24,432 bases of DNA from Desulfotomaculum sp. GTDB lineage: Bacteria > Bacillota > Desulfotomaculia > Desulfotomaculales > Nap2-2B. Under the pieces are notes generated by a model, which was not told the DNA's origin, searched no databases, and saw only the letters and a program-made list of their open reading frames with translations. Location: assembly GCA_003513005.1 (NCBI GenBank), contig DOTD01000011.1, positions 1 to 24,432 of the forward strand, given 5' to 3'. This document shows, piece after piece, positions 15,219 to 23,897 of this stretch (positions within the stretch are counted from its first letter, which is position 1; each line of letters opens with the position of its first letter). A program made the position numbers and the translations under genes.

Positions 15219-15928
15219 AGATTTTCCATCCTTGTTTCACTAAGACAGCGGAACATTTCCGGAGGGTCTTCAGCCCGCAGGATGGCGGTCCCCACCAGCA
15301 CCGCATGGGCGCCCGCCCTCAGGGCCCGCTGTACATCTTCAGAGGAAGAGATAGAACTTTCACTGATAATTAAAACATCCGGTCTGACCAGGCCGGTCAG
15401 CTTTTCAGTATTGCCTACGTTTCCTCCGTCCAATTCTAATTCTACAATATTACGGTTGTTAATGCCCAGCATAGTCAAACTGAGCTGGTTGGCGTTAATT
15501 ATCTCCGCTTGAGTATGGGTTTCCACCAGCGGCTCCAGGCCCAGCGTCAAAGCATCTTCAACAAGCTCAGCCAGCTGATCCTTTTCCAGCATACTGGCGA
15601 TCAGCAGTACTGCAGCGGTGCCCAGTTCCACGCTCTCTTCCAGCTGGGCGCGCCTGTTAATAAAATCTTTACGCAAGACAGGCAGCGAAACAGCCTGCGT
15701 TATACGCTTCAATAGTTCCGTCGAGCCTCCGAAATATTCGGGTTCGGTCACCACCGAAACAGCCGGCGCGCCTGCCGCCGCCAGCGCCCGGGCAAATGCG
15801 GCAGGGTCACGTTCCAGCAGCAGGCCGCCTTCCTGCGGCGACCTGGATTTTATGTCCGGAATAACAGGTACCTTACCGGAATGATATTGACGCCACAGCG
15901 CCGCGGAAAATCTTTTTGCCCTGTCCAT
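15215..15928 (-). CDS. trpC: Indole-3-glycerol phosphate synthase
   Basis: 237 residues against about 260 for typical IGPS; the N-terminal helical extension is abbreviated. Recognisable active-site stretches are IPDIKSRSP (Lys27), LRKDFI (Lys87), LVETH (Glu136), GINNRN (Asn158) and IISESSI. The usual Glu of the AEIK motif is Asp (Asp25). SVVTEPEYFGGS replaces the common SVLTDxxFFGGS, pointing to a variant IGPS clade. The start is 1 nt after the trpD stop, within one transcription unit. Confidence 0.9.
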   Translation of the reverse strand: MDRAKRFSAALWRQYHSGKVPVIPDIKSRSPQEGGLLLERDPAAFARALAAAGAPAVSVVTEPEYFGGSTELLKRITQAVSLPVLRKDFINRRAQLEESVELGTAAVLLIASMLEKDQLAELVEDALTLGLEPLVETHTQAEIINANQLSLTMLGINNRNIVELELDGGNVGNTEKLTGLVRPDVLIISESSISSSEDVQRALRAGAHAVLVGTAILRAEDPPEMFRCLSETRMENL

Positions 15929-15929
15929 C

Positions 15930-16961
15930 TTAGCCTGCCGATTTAAGATCTTGAGAAGCTGTAATCAGCTGATTCAGTTTTTCCTGGGCTGATCCGCCGA
16001 CAATGATTTCCTCCGCCAGCGCTATTCCTTCTTTGAAGGAATTTGCCTTGTCCCCGATCATCAAAGCTCCGGCCGCATTTATAACTATCGCCTGGCGGCG
16101 GGGTCCCTTATTTTTGCCTGAAAAAACATCCCGGATTACTGCGGCGTTAACATCGGGAGTTCCGGTTGCGATATCTTCAAGAGAACAGCGGGTAAAACCA
16201 AAATCTTCGGGAGATATTTCATAGGTTTTGATTGAACCGTCCTGTATTTCATTAATCCTGGTTGCGCCCAGCAGGGAAATTTCATCAAAGCCGTCCAGGC
16301 CATGGACAAACAGCGCACGCTTGTAACCTAAAGACAGGGCAACCTGTGAGACATCGTCCAGCAGCTCGGGTTTGTAGACGCCCAGGATATGCCGCGAAGC
16401 TTTGGCCGGATTGATCAGCGGGCCGATAATAGTGTAAAAAATGGTCTTAATGCCAAGAGCCTGTTCCGGCGGCAGCACCTTATGCATTACCGGATGGAAC
16501 AGGGGAGCATAAATAAAGGCAATGCCAATTTCTTCGATCAGCTTCTCAATTCCTTCGGGAGTGAGGTTTATTTCCACGCCGAGCGCTTCCAAAACATCAG
16601 CGCTGCCGGAAAGACTGGATATCGAGCGGCTGCCGTGTTTGGCCACCGGAATACCGGCAGCGGCGGCAACCAGGGCTACAGCAGTGGAGATGTTAAAGGT
16701 GCTTAATCCTCCGCCTGTGCCGCAGGTATCCATGAGCTCATCACTAACCTTCGGGGAAACACTTATGCAGTTATCACGCATGGCCCGGGCAATGGCGGTT
16801 ATTTCTGTAAGAGTCGGCCCCTTCATCAGCAGGGCCACTTGAAAACCTGCGATCTGCACATCGCTTAACTCGTCATTTTTTATGGCAAGAATCAAACTGT
16901 AGGCTTCATCAGCCGTTAAATCTACTTTGGCGGTTAATTTACCTAAAACGTTTTGGATCAT
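15930..16961 (-). CDS. trpD: Anthranilate phosphoribosyltransferase
   Basis: 343 residues, normal for TrpD, which transfers phosphoribose from PRPP to anthranilate. The PRPP/Mg motif MDTCGTGGGLSTFNIS (about 77-92), KHGSRSISSLSGSADVLEALG (109-129) and VHGLDGFDE are all present. The ATG at 16961 is chosen because AAGGAG lies 9 nt upstream; an in-frame ATG at 16997 adds 12 residues with no family support. It is the first gene of trpD-trpC-trpF. trpE, trpG and trpB are not in the window, and trpA is about 7 kb upstream on the same strand. Confidence 0.93.
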   Translation of the reverse strand: MIQNVLGKLTAKVDLTADEAYSLILAIKNDELSDVQIAGFQVALLMKGPTLTEITAIARAMRDNCISVSPKVSDELMDTCGTGGGLSTFNISTAVALVAAAAGIPVAKHGSRSISSLSGSADVLEALGVEINLTPEGIEKLIEEIGIAFIYAPLFHPVMHKVLPPEQALGIKTIFYTIIGPLINPAKASRHILGVYKPELLDDVSQVALSLGYKRALFVHGLDGFDEISLLGATRINEIQDGSIKTYEISPEDFGFTRCSLEDIATGTPDVNAAVIRDVFSGKNKGPRRQAIVINAAGALMIGDKANSFKEGIALAEEIIVGGSAQEKLNQLITASQDLKSAG

Positions 16962-16984
16962 TTTCTCCCACTCCTTAATTTGTT

Positions 16985-17025
16985 TTTTTAAAAACAAAAA
17001 AACCAGAGTCTTAGCCGGCCCTGGT
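16985..17025 (-). terminator. Hairpin and T-run upstream of trpD
   Basis: On the minus strand ACCAG...CTGGT (17002-17025) forms a short stem with a 14-nt loop, followed directly by TTTTTTTG. It lies about 40 nt before the trpD start. It may end the upstream diguanylate cyclase transcript or act as an attenuator. No Trp-rich leader peptide or T-box sequence is visible. A second hairpin, AGCTC-CGCTA-GAGCT, lies at 17044-17058. Confidence 0.5.
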
Positions 17026-17082
17026 CAATACGCATAACGAACAAGCTCCGCTAGAGCTAAACTCAACTTGACTCTTCTCATC

Positions 17083-17106
17083 CAGGGGCGCACACAGGGG
17101 CGCACA
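17083..17106. repeat. Two tandem copies of a 12-bp unit
   Basis: CAGGGGCGCACA occurs twice in direct succession (17083-17094 and 17095-17106), running into the left arm of the REP-bounded element. It may be slippage at the element edge. Confidence 0.7.
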
Positions 17107-17303
17107 GGGGGACGGTTCTTCTGTGTCAATGTCTACGCCTTTCGGACAATGTGGAATGGTAAGTCGGTTAACCTGCAAATTTGCCGCAGACTTAAACCTT
17201 ATGGCTGATTCCTGTTTTACTTTTCTCTCTTGGCTTCCTGGGTATTCCTTCACGCACCTTCTCAATGCATTTTAACTTCGCACAAGAGAACCGTCCCCCT
17301 GTG
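17103..17303. mobile_element. REP-bounded element with transposase remnant
   Basis: 17-bp perfect inverted ends, CACAGGGGGACGGTTCT (17103-17119) and its complement (17287-17303), enclose about 170 bp. The ends carry the GGGGACGG core of the other palindromes here, and the right end is an exact 17-mer match to 175-191. The interior contains a relic of a REP-associated tyrosine transposase (17192-17245). The right end directly abuts the stop codon of the diguanylate cyclase gene (17304-17306). It resembles an internally deleted RAYT unit. Confidence 0.7.
17192..17245 (-). pseudogene. N-terminal relic of a RAYT (Y1_Tnp) transposase
   Basis: The minus strand reads IPRKPREKSKTGISHKV then TAA. Remembered Bacillota RAYT proteins begin MPRKPREKSxxGIYHxxxRG, so this is their first 17 or so residues with the start codon changed to ATA (17243-17245). 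The catalytic HUH and Tyr regions are absent. Confidence 0.6.
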
Positions 17304-18236
17304 TCATTCCGTATAAACCAGTCTGTTACGGCCATCTGTTTTGGCAGCATAGAGCCTTCGATCGACACAGGCTACCAGCGACTTGTTAGCGTCTCCGTCG
17401 GCAGGGAATTGAGCAACACCAATACTAATGGTGATTTCGAACTTGGTCGGTTCAATGGATGGCACAGATACATCTGCTATAACCTTCAGCAGTTGGTTGG
17501 CCAGGTGGATGGCTGTCGGCAATTCAGCTCCAGGCAGAATAATGACGAACTCGTCTCCGCCATATCGCGCAAGAATATCGGAGGTGCGCAGCCTGGACTT
17601 GAGCGCAGAGGCAACCGCTTTGAGGACGGTATCGCCGCCCTGATGGCCATAGATATCATTTATCGTTTTGAAATGGTCAACGTCCAACAACATCAGCGAA
17701 AATGGGTAGTTATTTCTTTGCCCTTCACTGACGCGATGATTTAATTCATTTTCGAAGTGCATGCGGTTGTAAGCGCCGGTCAACCCATCGATTATTGCCA
17801 GTTTTTCGTACTCGCTGAGTAAAATCGCTTTCTCCTGCACCAATTTATGGCGTTCACACGCGTACCGGATCGAGCGCATCAATAAGGAACTGTCGAAACT
17901 GCCTTTGATCAGATAATCTTGCGCTCCGGCAGCGACGGTTTGCAGTCCGATTTCATCATCGTCCAGAACTGTCTGCATAATAATCAGCGGAATGGCGCCA
18001 TCGCCGGTATTCAGTGTCCGGATGATGCTCAAGCCGTCTGCGTCGGGCAGATTGAAATCGAGCAGAACACAATCATACACCTGCGATTTGAGGGCCTCCA
18101 GGCCGGACTTGGCATCCGTCCTCTCCTCTAATATTATCTGCTGATATCCCGACTTCTCGTTGATAAAGCGCCGGATTCGCCGCCGGTCGACTTCATCGTC
18201 GTCGATAACCAGGATTCTGATCGGGACGTCATTCAA
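17304..18236 (-). CDS. Response regulator with GGDEF output (diguanylate cyclase)
   Basis: 310 residues. The N-terminal receiver has the acidic pocket IDDDE, phospho-acceptor Asp60 (VLLDFNLPD) and the conserved Lys (LIKGS, Lys111). The C-terminal GGDEF domain (about 145-305) has the intact signature GGDEF (226-230) and an RxxD inhibitory site (RTSD, 217-220) at the proper distance, so it should make cyclic di-GMP under product feedback. The start is TTG 18236, supported by GGGAGGGGG just upstream. It is third in an operon after a kinase and a single-domain regulator. A REP element abuts its stop. Confidence 0.92.
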   Translation of the reverse strand: MNDVPIRILVIDDDEVDRRRIRRFINEKSGYQQIILEERTDAKSGLEALKSQVYDCVLLDFNLPDADGLSIIRTLNTGDGAIPLIIMQTVLDDDEIGLQTVAAGAQDYLIKGSFDSSLLMRSIRYACERHKLVQEKAILLSEYEKLAIIDGLTGAYNRMHFENELNHRVSEGQRNNYPFSLMLLDVDHFKTINDIYGHQGGDTVLKAVASALKSRLRTSDILARYGGDEFVIILPGAELPTAIHLANQLLKVIADVSVPSIEPTKFEITISIGVAQFPADGDANKSLVACVDRRLYAAKTDGRNRLVYTE

Positions 18237-18255
18237 TGATGCCCCCTCCCCCGCA

Positions 18256-18675
18256 TTATGGTAATATAACTATGCGCCAGTAATAATCCAGCATGGCAAT
18301 CAGATTTGCAAAGCCCTTGCCGGCTTCGCTTTTTACAATATAACCCGCTATACATTTCGAGTATGCCCGCATACGGTCCTCGTCGTCTTTGGACGTGGTC
18401 AAAACGAATACCACCATTTGCTGCAACTTTTCATCCTGACGCAACTCGTCGAGAAAAGCGAAGCCGTCCATCCGGGGCATATTTAAGTCCAGCAGGACCA
18501 CATACGGGGGCGCAATGGTCTTATGGCCGTTTTGGCCACGCATGATTTCCAGGGCTTCGATTCCGTCTTTGGCGCGCACAAATTCGTTGAGGATCTTGGC
18601 CTCGCGGAAGCCCCGTTGGATCGCCATTGCATCGACATCATCATCTTCTGCCATCAGTATCCTGATACTCTCCAC
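18256..18675 (-). CDS. Single-domain response regulator (Rcp1-like)
   Basis: 139 residues forming a stand-alone receiver. The acidic pair is in MAEDDDVD, Asp63 is in VLLDLNMPRMDG, TTS is the conserved Thr/Ser and VKS the conserved Lys. No output domain is present. Such regulators, often paired with PAS or phytochrome-type kinases, act by protein contact or as phosphate shuttles. GTG 18675 is used with GGAGG about 9 nt upstream. The gap to the kinase stop is 5 nt and to the next start 19 nt, so the three genes are co-transcribed. Confidence 0.92.
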   Translation of the reverse strand: MESIRILMAEDDDVDAMAIQRGFREAKILNEFVRAKDGIEALEIMRGQNGHKTIAPPYVVLLDLNMPRMDGFAFLDELRQDEKLQQMVVFVLTTSKDDEDRMRAYSKCIAGYIVKSEAGKGFANLIAMLDYYWRIVILP

Positions 18676-18680
18676 TAGTA

Positions 18681-20870
18681 TTATCCTCCCTTAATCTCCA
18701 GCGGCCAGGAAAACCGCACTTCGGCGCCCCTGGGCTCCGCCGCATGGATGGTTACCGAACCGCCATTATATTCGACGATTTTCCTGACCAGGGCCAGACC
18801 CATGCCGCTGCCTTCCACTTCATCGCGGGGTTTCAGTGTCTGGAACATCCCGAAAACCTTTTCACGATATTGCTCCGGTATCCCGGGGCCGTCGTCGATG
18901 ACCGAGAACTCGATAAGGTTGTCGCTCTGGACCGCAGCGACCGTGATGCAGCCTTTCGCCAGGTCGTGGTGTTTGGCCACATTGCCGATGAGATTGCTCA
19001 AGACCTGGTTTAATGGCCCGCGCGCAGTTGAAAAACAGGGAAGATCGGTCATCGTTACGGCAAAGCGCCCGCTTATGTCGAGGCTGTCGATTATATTTTT
19101 AACCAACGCTGCAGTGTCGACCAGGACCACTTCCGCCTTTTTCCGGCCTATGCGGGAGTACTCCAAGAGAGAATCCAGCAGTGCTTCCATGCGCTTGGTT
19201 CGCTCCCGGAGCAGCCACAGATGCTCGGCGCTCTCTGCAGGCAAAATGCCCGCCAGATCCTCTTCCAGCCATAACGACAGGCTTTCGATGGCCCGCAGCG
19301 GAGCCCGCAGATCGTGCGACGCCACAAAAGCAAACTGTTCCAGCTCGGCGTTAGAACGCTGTAATTCTTTCATCAGCCGGTTTTGCTCTTCTTCCAATCG
19401 TTTCCGTCCGGTGATATCCCGCCAGGCTACCAGCAGGACTGACCGGCCGTGCAGAGTTATTGTCGATATGCATACTTCTGTCCAGAAATCTTCTCCCGTC
19501 AGCCGCTGGTGCACCCACTCGAAACGGTTTCCGCCATCCCTTAAGCTTTCGGCTATTTTCTCAGCTGCCGCTTTCGACGACAGACGGCCATCAGGCTGAT
19601 AGCCGGGAGAAACTTCGTCCGGCGTTTTACCGATAATTTGTTCCCGACTGCCCCGGAGCATGATTCCTGTTGCCTCGTTGCAATCACTGATCACTCCTCT
19701 GTCAATTTCCATGATCATATAGGCATCCGGGGATTTCATGAAAAGCGCTTCAAAACTCTCGATACTCTCCTTGAGTACAGAAATGTCACGTATCGTCTGA
19801 ATAATCCCGATTCGTTTTCCGGTCTCATCGTGCAAAGGAGCAGTGACACCCAATAAATGAGCTCCCTTGCCATTGTAGAGCGCCGGACAAAAAGCTTCAG
19901 CGGACATATGATTACCCTGCCGGTGAATGTCCTTATAATTTCTATCAATTTCTTCGTCGCCGACATCTATAAGATCAAGCATATTGGTACGGCGATCACC
20001 CCAAAAGGGAATGGTATAGGCATAATCACCCTGCCCCAAAATCTCTTCTTTGGGAACACCGCTCATATCTTCCATGGCCCGATTCCAAATGATGACCCGT
20101 TTATCCTGATCAACTACATAGGTGGCATCCGGCAAGAAATCAATGACATCGGCCAGCAGCTGTTTAGTCCTGATGACTTCGTCTTCCGCCTGCTTGCGCT
20201 TGGCTATATCCCGGAATCTAATGATGCAACTCTCCAGACCTCCGGAAACATCACTCAGGGGATTGGCCGCGGCTTCAATTTGGCTATAAATGCCGTCTTT
20301 CCGGCGGTACCGGCAGGTAAGGCTCAAGGATTGGCGCCCCGACAGGGCGGCATCATACTGCGCCTTGACTGAAGGCAGATCTTCCGGATGAACCTGGTCG
20401 AAAATGGAGCGCTGCAGCAGTTCTTCCGGTGTGTAACCAAGCACGTTCATGCTGGACGGACTCACGTAATGGATGATGCCGTCCGGATCGACTTCTATGA
20501 CCATATCCAGCATGGCCTGATTGATCTTGTGCAGTTCATTGTAAAGCGCGTCGCGCTTTTCGCTGATCAGCGCCACCGCCAGAGCGACGCCGATAAAGAC
20601 CAGGGCGCTCATCCATGAAGCGCCGGTCAGATGGTGAGCGCTCAGGCTGTCACAAATAATGTGCAGCAGACCCAGACCTGCGGCTACCCACAAAGCGCGG
20701 CGATGATACCATATACCGGCGCAGATGATCGGTATATAGAAAACATGTGTGTAAACCACGTCGACGCCAAAATACAGATTCACCACCAGGGCCATGAGAA
20801 CAGACAGCAGGAGCAGGGAGGCTAGAGCTATCTTCTTGGCCTGCGGATTTTGAATGGTACAGTCACGCAT
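18681..20870 (-). CDS. Multi-PAS sensor histidine kinase
   Basis: 729 residues. Three or four predicted transmembrane helices occupy about 15-105. Three PAS domains follow at roughly 115-235, 236-375 and 376-497, with PAC-like ends (FRDIAKRKQ, IRDISVLKE, WRDITGRKR). The HisKA phospho-acceptor is in FVASHDLRAPLRAIE (about 515-530). The ATPase has an N-box NLIGNVAKH, G1 DDGPGIP and G2 GSGMGLALVRKIV. The SHDLRAPLR type H-box is typical of phytochrome-like kinases, but no chromophore domain is present. The ligand is unknown. A consensus promoter lies 50-80 bp upstream, and both response regulators follow immediately. Confidence 0.93.
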   Translation of the reverse strand: MRDCTIQNPQAKKIALASLLLLSVLMALVVNLYFGVDVVYTHVFYIPIICAGIWYHRRALWVAAGLGLLHIICDSLSAHHLTGASWMSALVFIGVALAVALISEKRDALYNELHKINQAMLDMVIEVDPDGIIHYVSPSSMNVLGYTPEELLQRSIFDQVHPEDLPSVKAQYDAALSGRQSLSLTCRYRRKDGIYSQIEAAANPLSDVSGGLESCIIRFRDIAKRKQAEDEVIRTKQLLADVIDFLPDATYVVDQDKRVIIWNRAMEDMSGVPKEEILGQGDYAYTIPFWGDRRTNMLDLIDVGDEEIDRNYKDIHRQGNHMSAEAFCPALYNGKGAHLLGVTAPLHDETGKRIGIIQTIRDISVLKESIESFEALFMKSPDAYMIMEIDRGVISDCNEATGIMLRGSREQIIGKTPDEVSPGYQPDGRLSSKAAAEKIAESLRDGGNRFEWVHQRLTGEDFWTEVCISTITLHGRSVLLVAWRDITGRKRLEEEQNRLMKELQRSNAELEQFAFVASHDLRAPLRAIESLSLWLEEDLAGILPAESAEHLWLLRERTKRMEALLDSLLEYSRIGRKKAEVVLVDTAALVKNIIDSLDISGRFAVTMTDLPCFSTARGPLNQVLSNLIGNVAKHHDLAKGCITVAAVQSDNLIEFSVIDDGPGIPEQYREKVFGMFQTLKPRDEVEGSGMGLALVRKIVEYNGGSVTIHAAEPRGAEVRFSWPLEIKGG

Positions 20871-20919
20871 TCATATTTCCTTTTGTTATGCCTTTACTAA
20901 ATATTCAATTATTTTCATA

Positions 20920-20948
20920 ATTATATATATTTCCGAAAATCCTGTCAA
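20920..20948 (-). promoter_or_regulatory. Consensus sigma-A promoter of the kinase operon
   Basis: On the minus strand TTGACA (20943-20948), a 17-bp spacer and TATAAT (20920-20925), both perfect. It is about 50 bp before the kinase ATG and sets this operon apart from the gene at 21063-23681. Confidence 0.85.
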
Positions 20949-21062
20949 TAATTGCCTGTGTACTGCCGAAGAGACCGATTGGGATAACTCATCTTACTTG
21001 ACCGGAATATTTAACTTGCTCAACCGGAAATCCACTTCGAAGATCGAATCAAATAGGATTAG

Positions 21063-23681
21063 TTAGGGCTTATCACTCAATATTTTTAATTTAAATATTT
21101 TAGCATCATGCCAGTTTTCATTGGTTCTCTGGCAGGCCCACAGGTAACTGCCATCCCAAGCAAGGTCCCAGGTCCCCTCACTGGCAGAATAGATTGCGCC
21201 AACTATTTTTCCCTGCCTGTCGATTTTGACTATTCCTTTTCCCCCTGGAGCCCAGAAATAGTTTCCATCCCAAGTCAGCCCGCCTACAGCAATACCTTCT
21301 TGAATTTGAATAGTCCCTATCAACTGGCCCTGTTTATCAACCTGATAAATCTTAGAAGAAGTCCACCCTAAAATATATAGATAATTTCCATCCCATGTAA
21401 TTCCCTTTGCTCCACCGGTTGGATCCGGAATGGTAAAGGAAGACAGCACTTTTCCGTCCAGGGTCATTTGATAAACTTTTTTCTCCGCAAAATCATTTAT
21501 CCAAAGGTTTTCACCATCGAAAGTCATTCCCCATGCTTGTGGCCCAGGATATATCCAGTGTGTCTTTATTTCTCCTGTATTAGGGTCCAGCTTGTAAACA
21601 TCCCCCCACAAAGCTGCAGTCCAGATGTTTTGGCCGTCCCAAGCAAGACTCCAGGTCAATCCCAGCCCTTCCCCAATTTTATTAACTATTTGCCTGGTTT
21701 CGTCATCAGGGTAAACATACATATAACGGTCCTTCAATGAATCCCCCGGGATATAGCCCAACTCATAACCAGCAGGTACCTTATAGCCATATACTAAGCT
21801 TCCTGCCCCACCCCCGGGTATATTCTCTATTTCGCTCTTTGGTGAAGGGTTGATTCCTCCACCATTATTCCTGAATAGATTACCCTTGGCGAAAACTTTA
21901 TTATGACCCTCACCTACTGCTATATCTGGCCCATCGTTATTTTCAATTGTGTTATTTGAGGCATTTAATGTACCGTTATCATCTACAGAAAGGCCACTGG
22001 CTTTGTTCTCTTTTAATAGATTATGGTCCACATTAGCTGTGGATGCATCGACATGTATGCCATGCGTGCCTGACCGCATAATGGTGTTATATCTGATTGT
22101 TGCGTCATTAAACTGTTCCATGGCGATACCGTTGTATCCGTTTTCGTAGATAAGATTGTTTTCAATAAGCGCTTTGCAATATGACTCTAAATAAATTCCT
22201 TCCCAATTGTTCCACCTTACTACCGTGTGGGAGATAGTCGGGCTGCAATTCCACAGATTTATACCTTGCTGCGCAAACTCGACCACAGCATATTTAATAA
22301 TACTTTCACTGCCGCCATTTTCAAGCCTCAGCATATGCCAATCGCCATTAATAGGATCGGAAGCATCTGAAGTAAAAACAATCTGCCGGTCTGGCGTACC
22401 GATGGCTTTCAATGTTCCGTTTATTATCAAACCGCAACGTTTTTCAGGCTCTTTGTACCCGCGATAATGCCTGAATTTAATGATTGTTCCCGGCTTAATC
22501 GTTAGAGTTACCCCTTTGAGAACTTGTACAGTATTATTTACATGAACCTCACCGCTCCACGTTTGGTCTTGAGAAATAACCTCGTCTGCTGCAGATTGTC
22601 CTCCGCTCGTTGTTAGGTCACTATTTATGACCTTATCGGCTGCATTTTGTGAAGGATTACCGCCAGGTTTTAATTCTACTGGTGAAGTTTTTCCATCAGT
22701 CAAATTTGAACTATTAGTTGCGGCGATTTCTACATCATCTACCAAACAGCTTGAACTATCCAGGGTTTCAAATCCTATACTTCCGCTGTTAATATAGTTT
22801 TCGTCTTTATAGGCTATACGAAGTACATCATCAATATAAATATCAATGTATCCTTCATAGCCTTTTATATCGATTTTATGCCAGCCGTTGTCTAATTTTA
22901 GCGGTGCATTGGCAAGCTCACTAAACTGATTCCCCCGTTGTCGGTTTAAGTAGATTTCGTTATTACCCACCCCGATACAGTATCTGTTTAATCCATCTGT
23001 TGAATCACTCAACCTGTAGCTAAAATACATATAACCGCTAATAATATTAAACTTTGCTTCGCAACTATAATTATCCCAATCGTTGCCTTTAAGCCTTACC
23101 CAACTATGCCCATTTCCTTTTAAAACATTATTACCGTCAACCGTATCAATTCTCCACCCTTCCTCAAGGGTCCACTTTGAGCTGCCATTTTCGAAATTAT
23201 CACTTAACAGTTTCTTTTCAACAGCAGTATTGGGTGTAATAGTTCGATTACCCTGGTTCCACGATACCTGAGCGCCCAAAGCTTCGCTCACAAATCGTAA
23301 AGGTACCATTGTACGACCGCCGGTAATTTCTGCAGGCGCATCCAGGGTAATTGAATAACTATCTTTTATAGCCTCGTTAGAACCTATCTTTAGTTCGATA
23401 ATTTTATCATCGGTGATTTTAACGGTCCCGGTTATACTATCCCAAGTTACATAAGCTCCTAAAGCTTCAGACACAAACCTCACCGGAACCATTGTACGGC
23501 CATTGTTTATGTACGGAGGCTGGTCAAATTTAACGGGATTTCCATTAACAGAAATAGTAATATTGTACCCGTCGGCTGCCACGTCTACTGTCTGACTTGC
23601 TGCTGAACAAGGCAGATCCATTCCCATCAGAATAACCAGCACTAACAATAAGACTGCTGCATATCCCGGAGTTTTCCTCAT
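21063..23681 (-). CDS. Large secreted beta-helix / beta-propeller surface protein
   Basis: 872 residues. A signal peptide (about 1-28, cleavage near CSAAS) is followed by two copper-amine-oxidase-N-like repeats (GRTMVPVRFVSEALGAYVTW and GRTMVPLRFVSEALGAQVSW). Next is a LamG/DUF1080-like jelly roll starting LLSDNFENGSSKW. A low-complexity linker leads to a right-handed parallel beta-helix (NosD-like; repeated short motifs such as ENNLIYENGYNGIAM). The C-terminus has five repeats of the form xxWDGxxxW (for example LAWDGQNIWTA, ITWDGNYLYIL), likely a propeller. No sortase or SLH anchor is seen. ATG 23681 is used because AGGAGG lies at 23690-23695. It probably binds or processes an extracellular polysaccharide; the exact activity is unknown. 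Confidence 0.85.
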   Translation of the reverse strand: MRKTPGYAAVLLLVLVILMGMDLPCSAASQTVDVAADGYNITISVNGNPVKFDQPPYINNGRTMVPVRFVSEALGAYVTWDSITGTVKITDDKIIELKIGSNEAIKDSYSITLDAPAEITGGRTMVPLRFVSEALGAQVSWNQGNRTITPNTAVEKKLLSDNFENGSSKWTLEEGWRIDTVDGNNVLKGNGHSWVRLKGNDWDNYSCEAKFNIISGYMYFSYRLSDSTDGLNRYCIGVGNNEIYLNRQRGNQFSELANAPLKLDNGWHKIDIKGYEGYIDIYIDDVLRIAYKDENYINSGSIGFETLDSSSCLVDDVEIAATNSSNLTDGKTSPVELKPGGNPSQNAADKVINSDLTTSGGQSAADEVISQDQTWSGEVHVNNTVQVLKGVTLTIKPGTIIKFRHYRGYKEPEKRCGLIINGTLKAIGTPDRQIVFTSDASDPINGDWHMLRLENGGSESIIKYAVVEFAQQGINLWNCSPTISHTVVRWNNWEGIYLESYCKALIENNLIYENGYNGIAMEQFNDATIRYNTIMRSGTHGIHVDASTANVDHNLLKENKASGLSVDDNGTLNASNNTIENNDGPDIAVGEGHNKVFAKGNLFRNNGGGINPSPKSEIENIPGGGAGSLVYGYKVPAGYELGYIPGDSLKDRYMYVYPDDETRQIVNKIGEGLGLTWSLAWDGQNIWTAALWGDVYKLDPNTGEIKTHWIYPGPQAWGMTFDGENLWINDFAEKKVYQMTLDGKVLSSFTIPDPTGGAKGITWDGNYLYILGWTSSKIYQVDKQGQLIGTIQIQEGIAVGGLTWDGNYFWAPGGKGIVKIDRQGKIVGAIYSASEGTWDLAWDGSYLWACQRTNENWHDAKIFKLKILSDKP

Positions 23682-23848
23682 ATTAAAAACCTCCTGACTA
23701 ATACGCACCATTATTTTCCTCGGAGAGTATTATTAAAAACCATAACCGCAACCTGAATCTGTTAATGAGATACGTAAACATTTGCGGGGTGACCAAGCAA
23801 ATTGAGATATATTTTGAGCTCCTGTTATAAGTAAGGAGTGAGACAGTC

Positions 23849-23880
23849 AAAAAAAAGCCATCATACTGATTAGTCTGGAG
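23849..23880 (-). terminator. Probable terminator after trpA
   Basis: On the minus strand an imperfect hairpin (arms around CCAGACT and AGTATGATGG, loop AATC) is followed by TTTTTTTT (23849-23856). It lies about 20 bp past the trpA stop, suggesting trpA ends its own transcript. Confidence 0.45.
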
Positions 23881-23897
23881 CTTTGGAACCCGCCTTT

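Noticed and set aside
17025..17081. Short frame MRRVKLSLALAELVRYAY before the hairpin upstream of trpD, considered as a trp attenuator leader
   Set aside because: It contains no Trp codons and has no ribosome site; no T-box sequence is present either.
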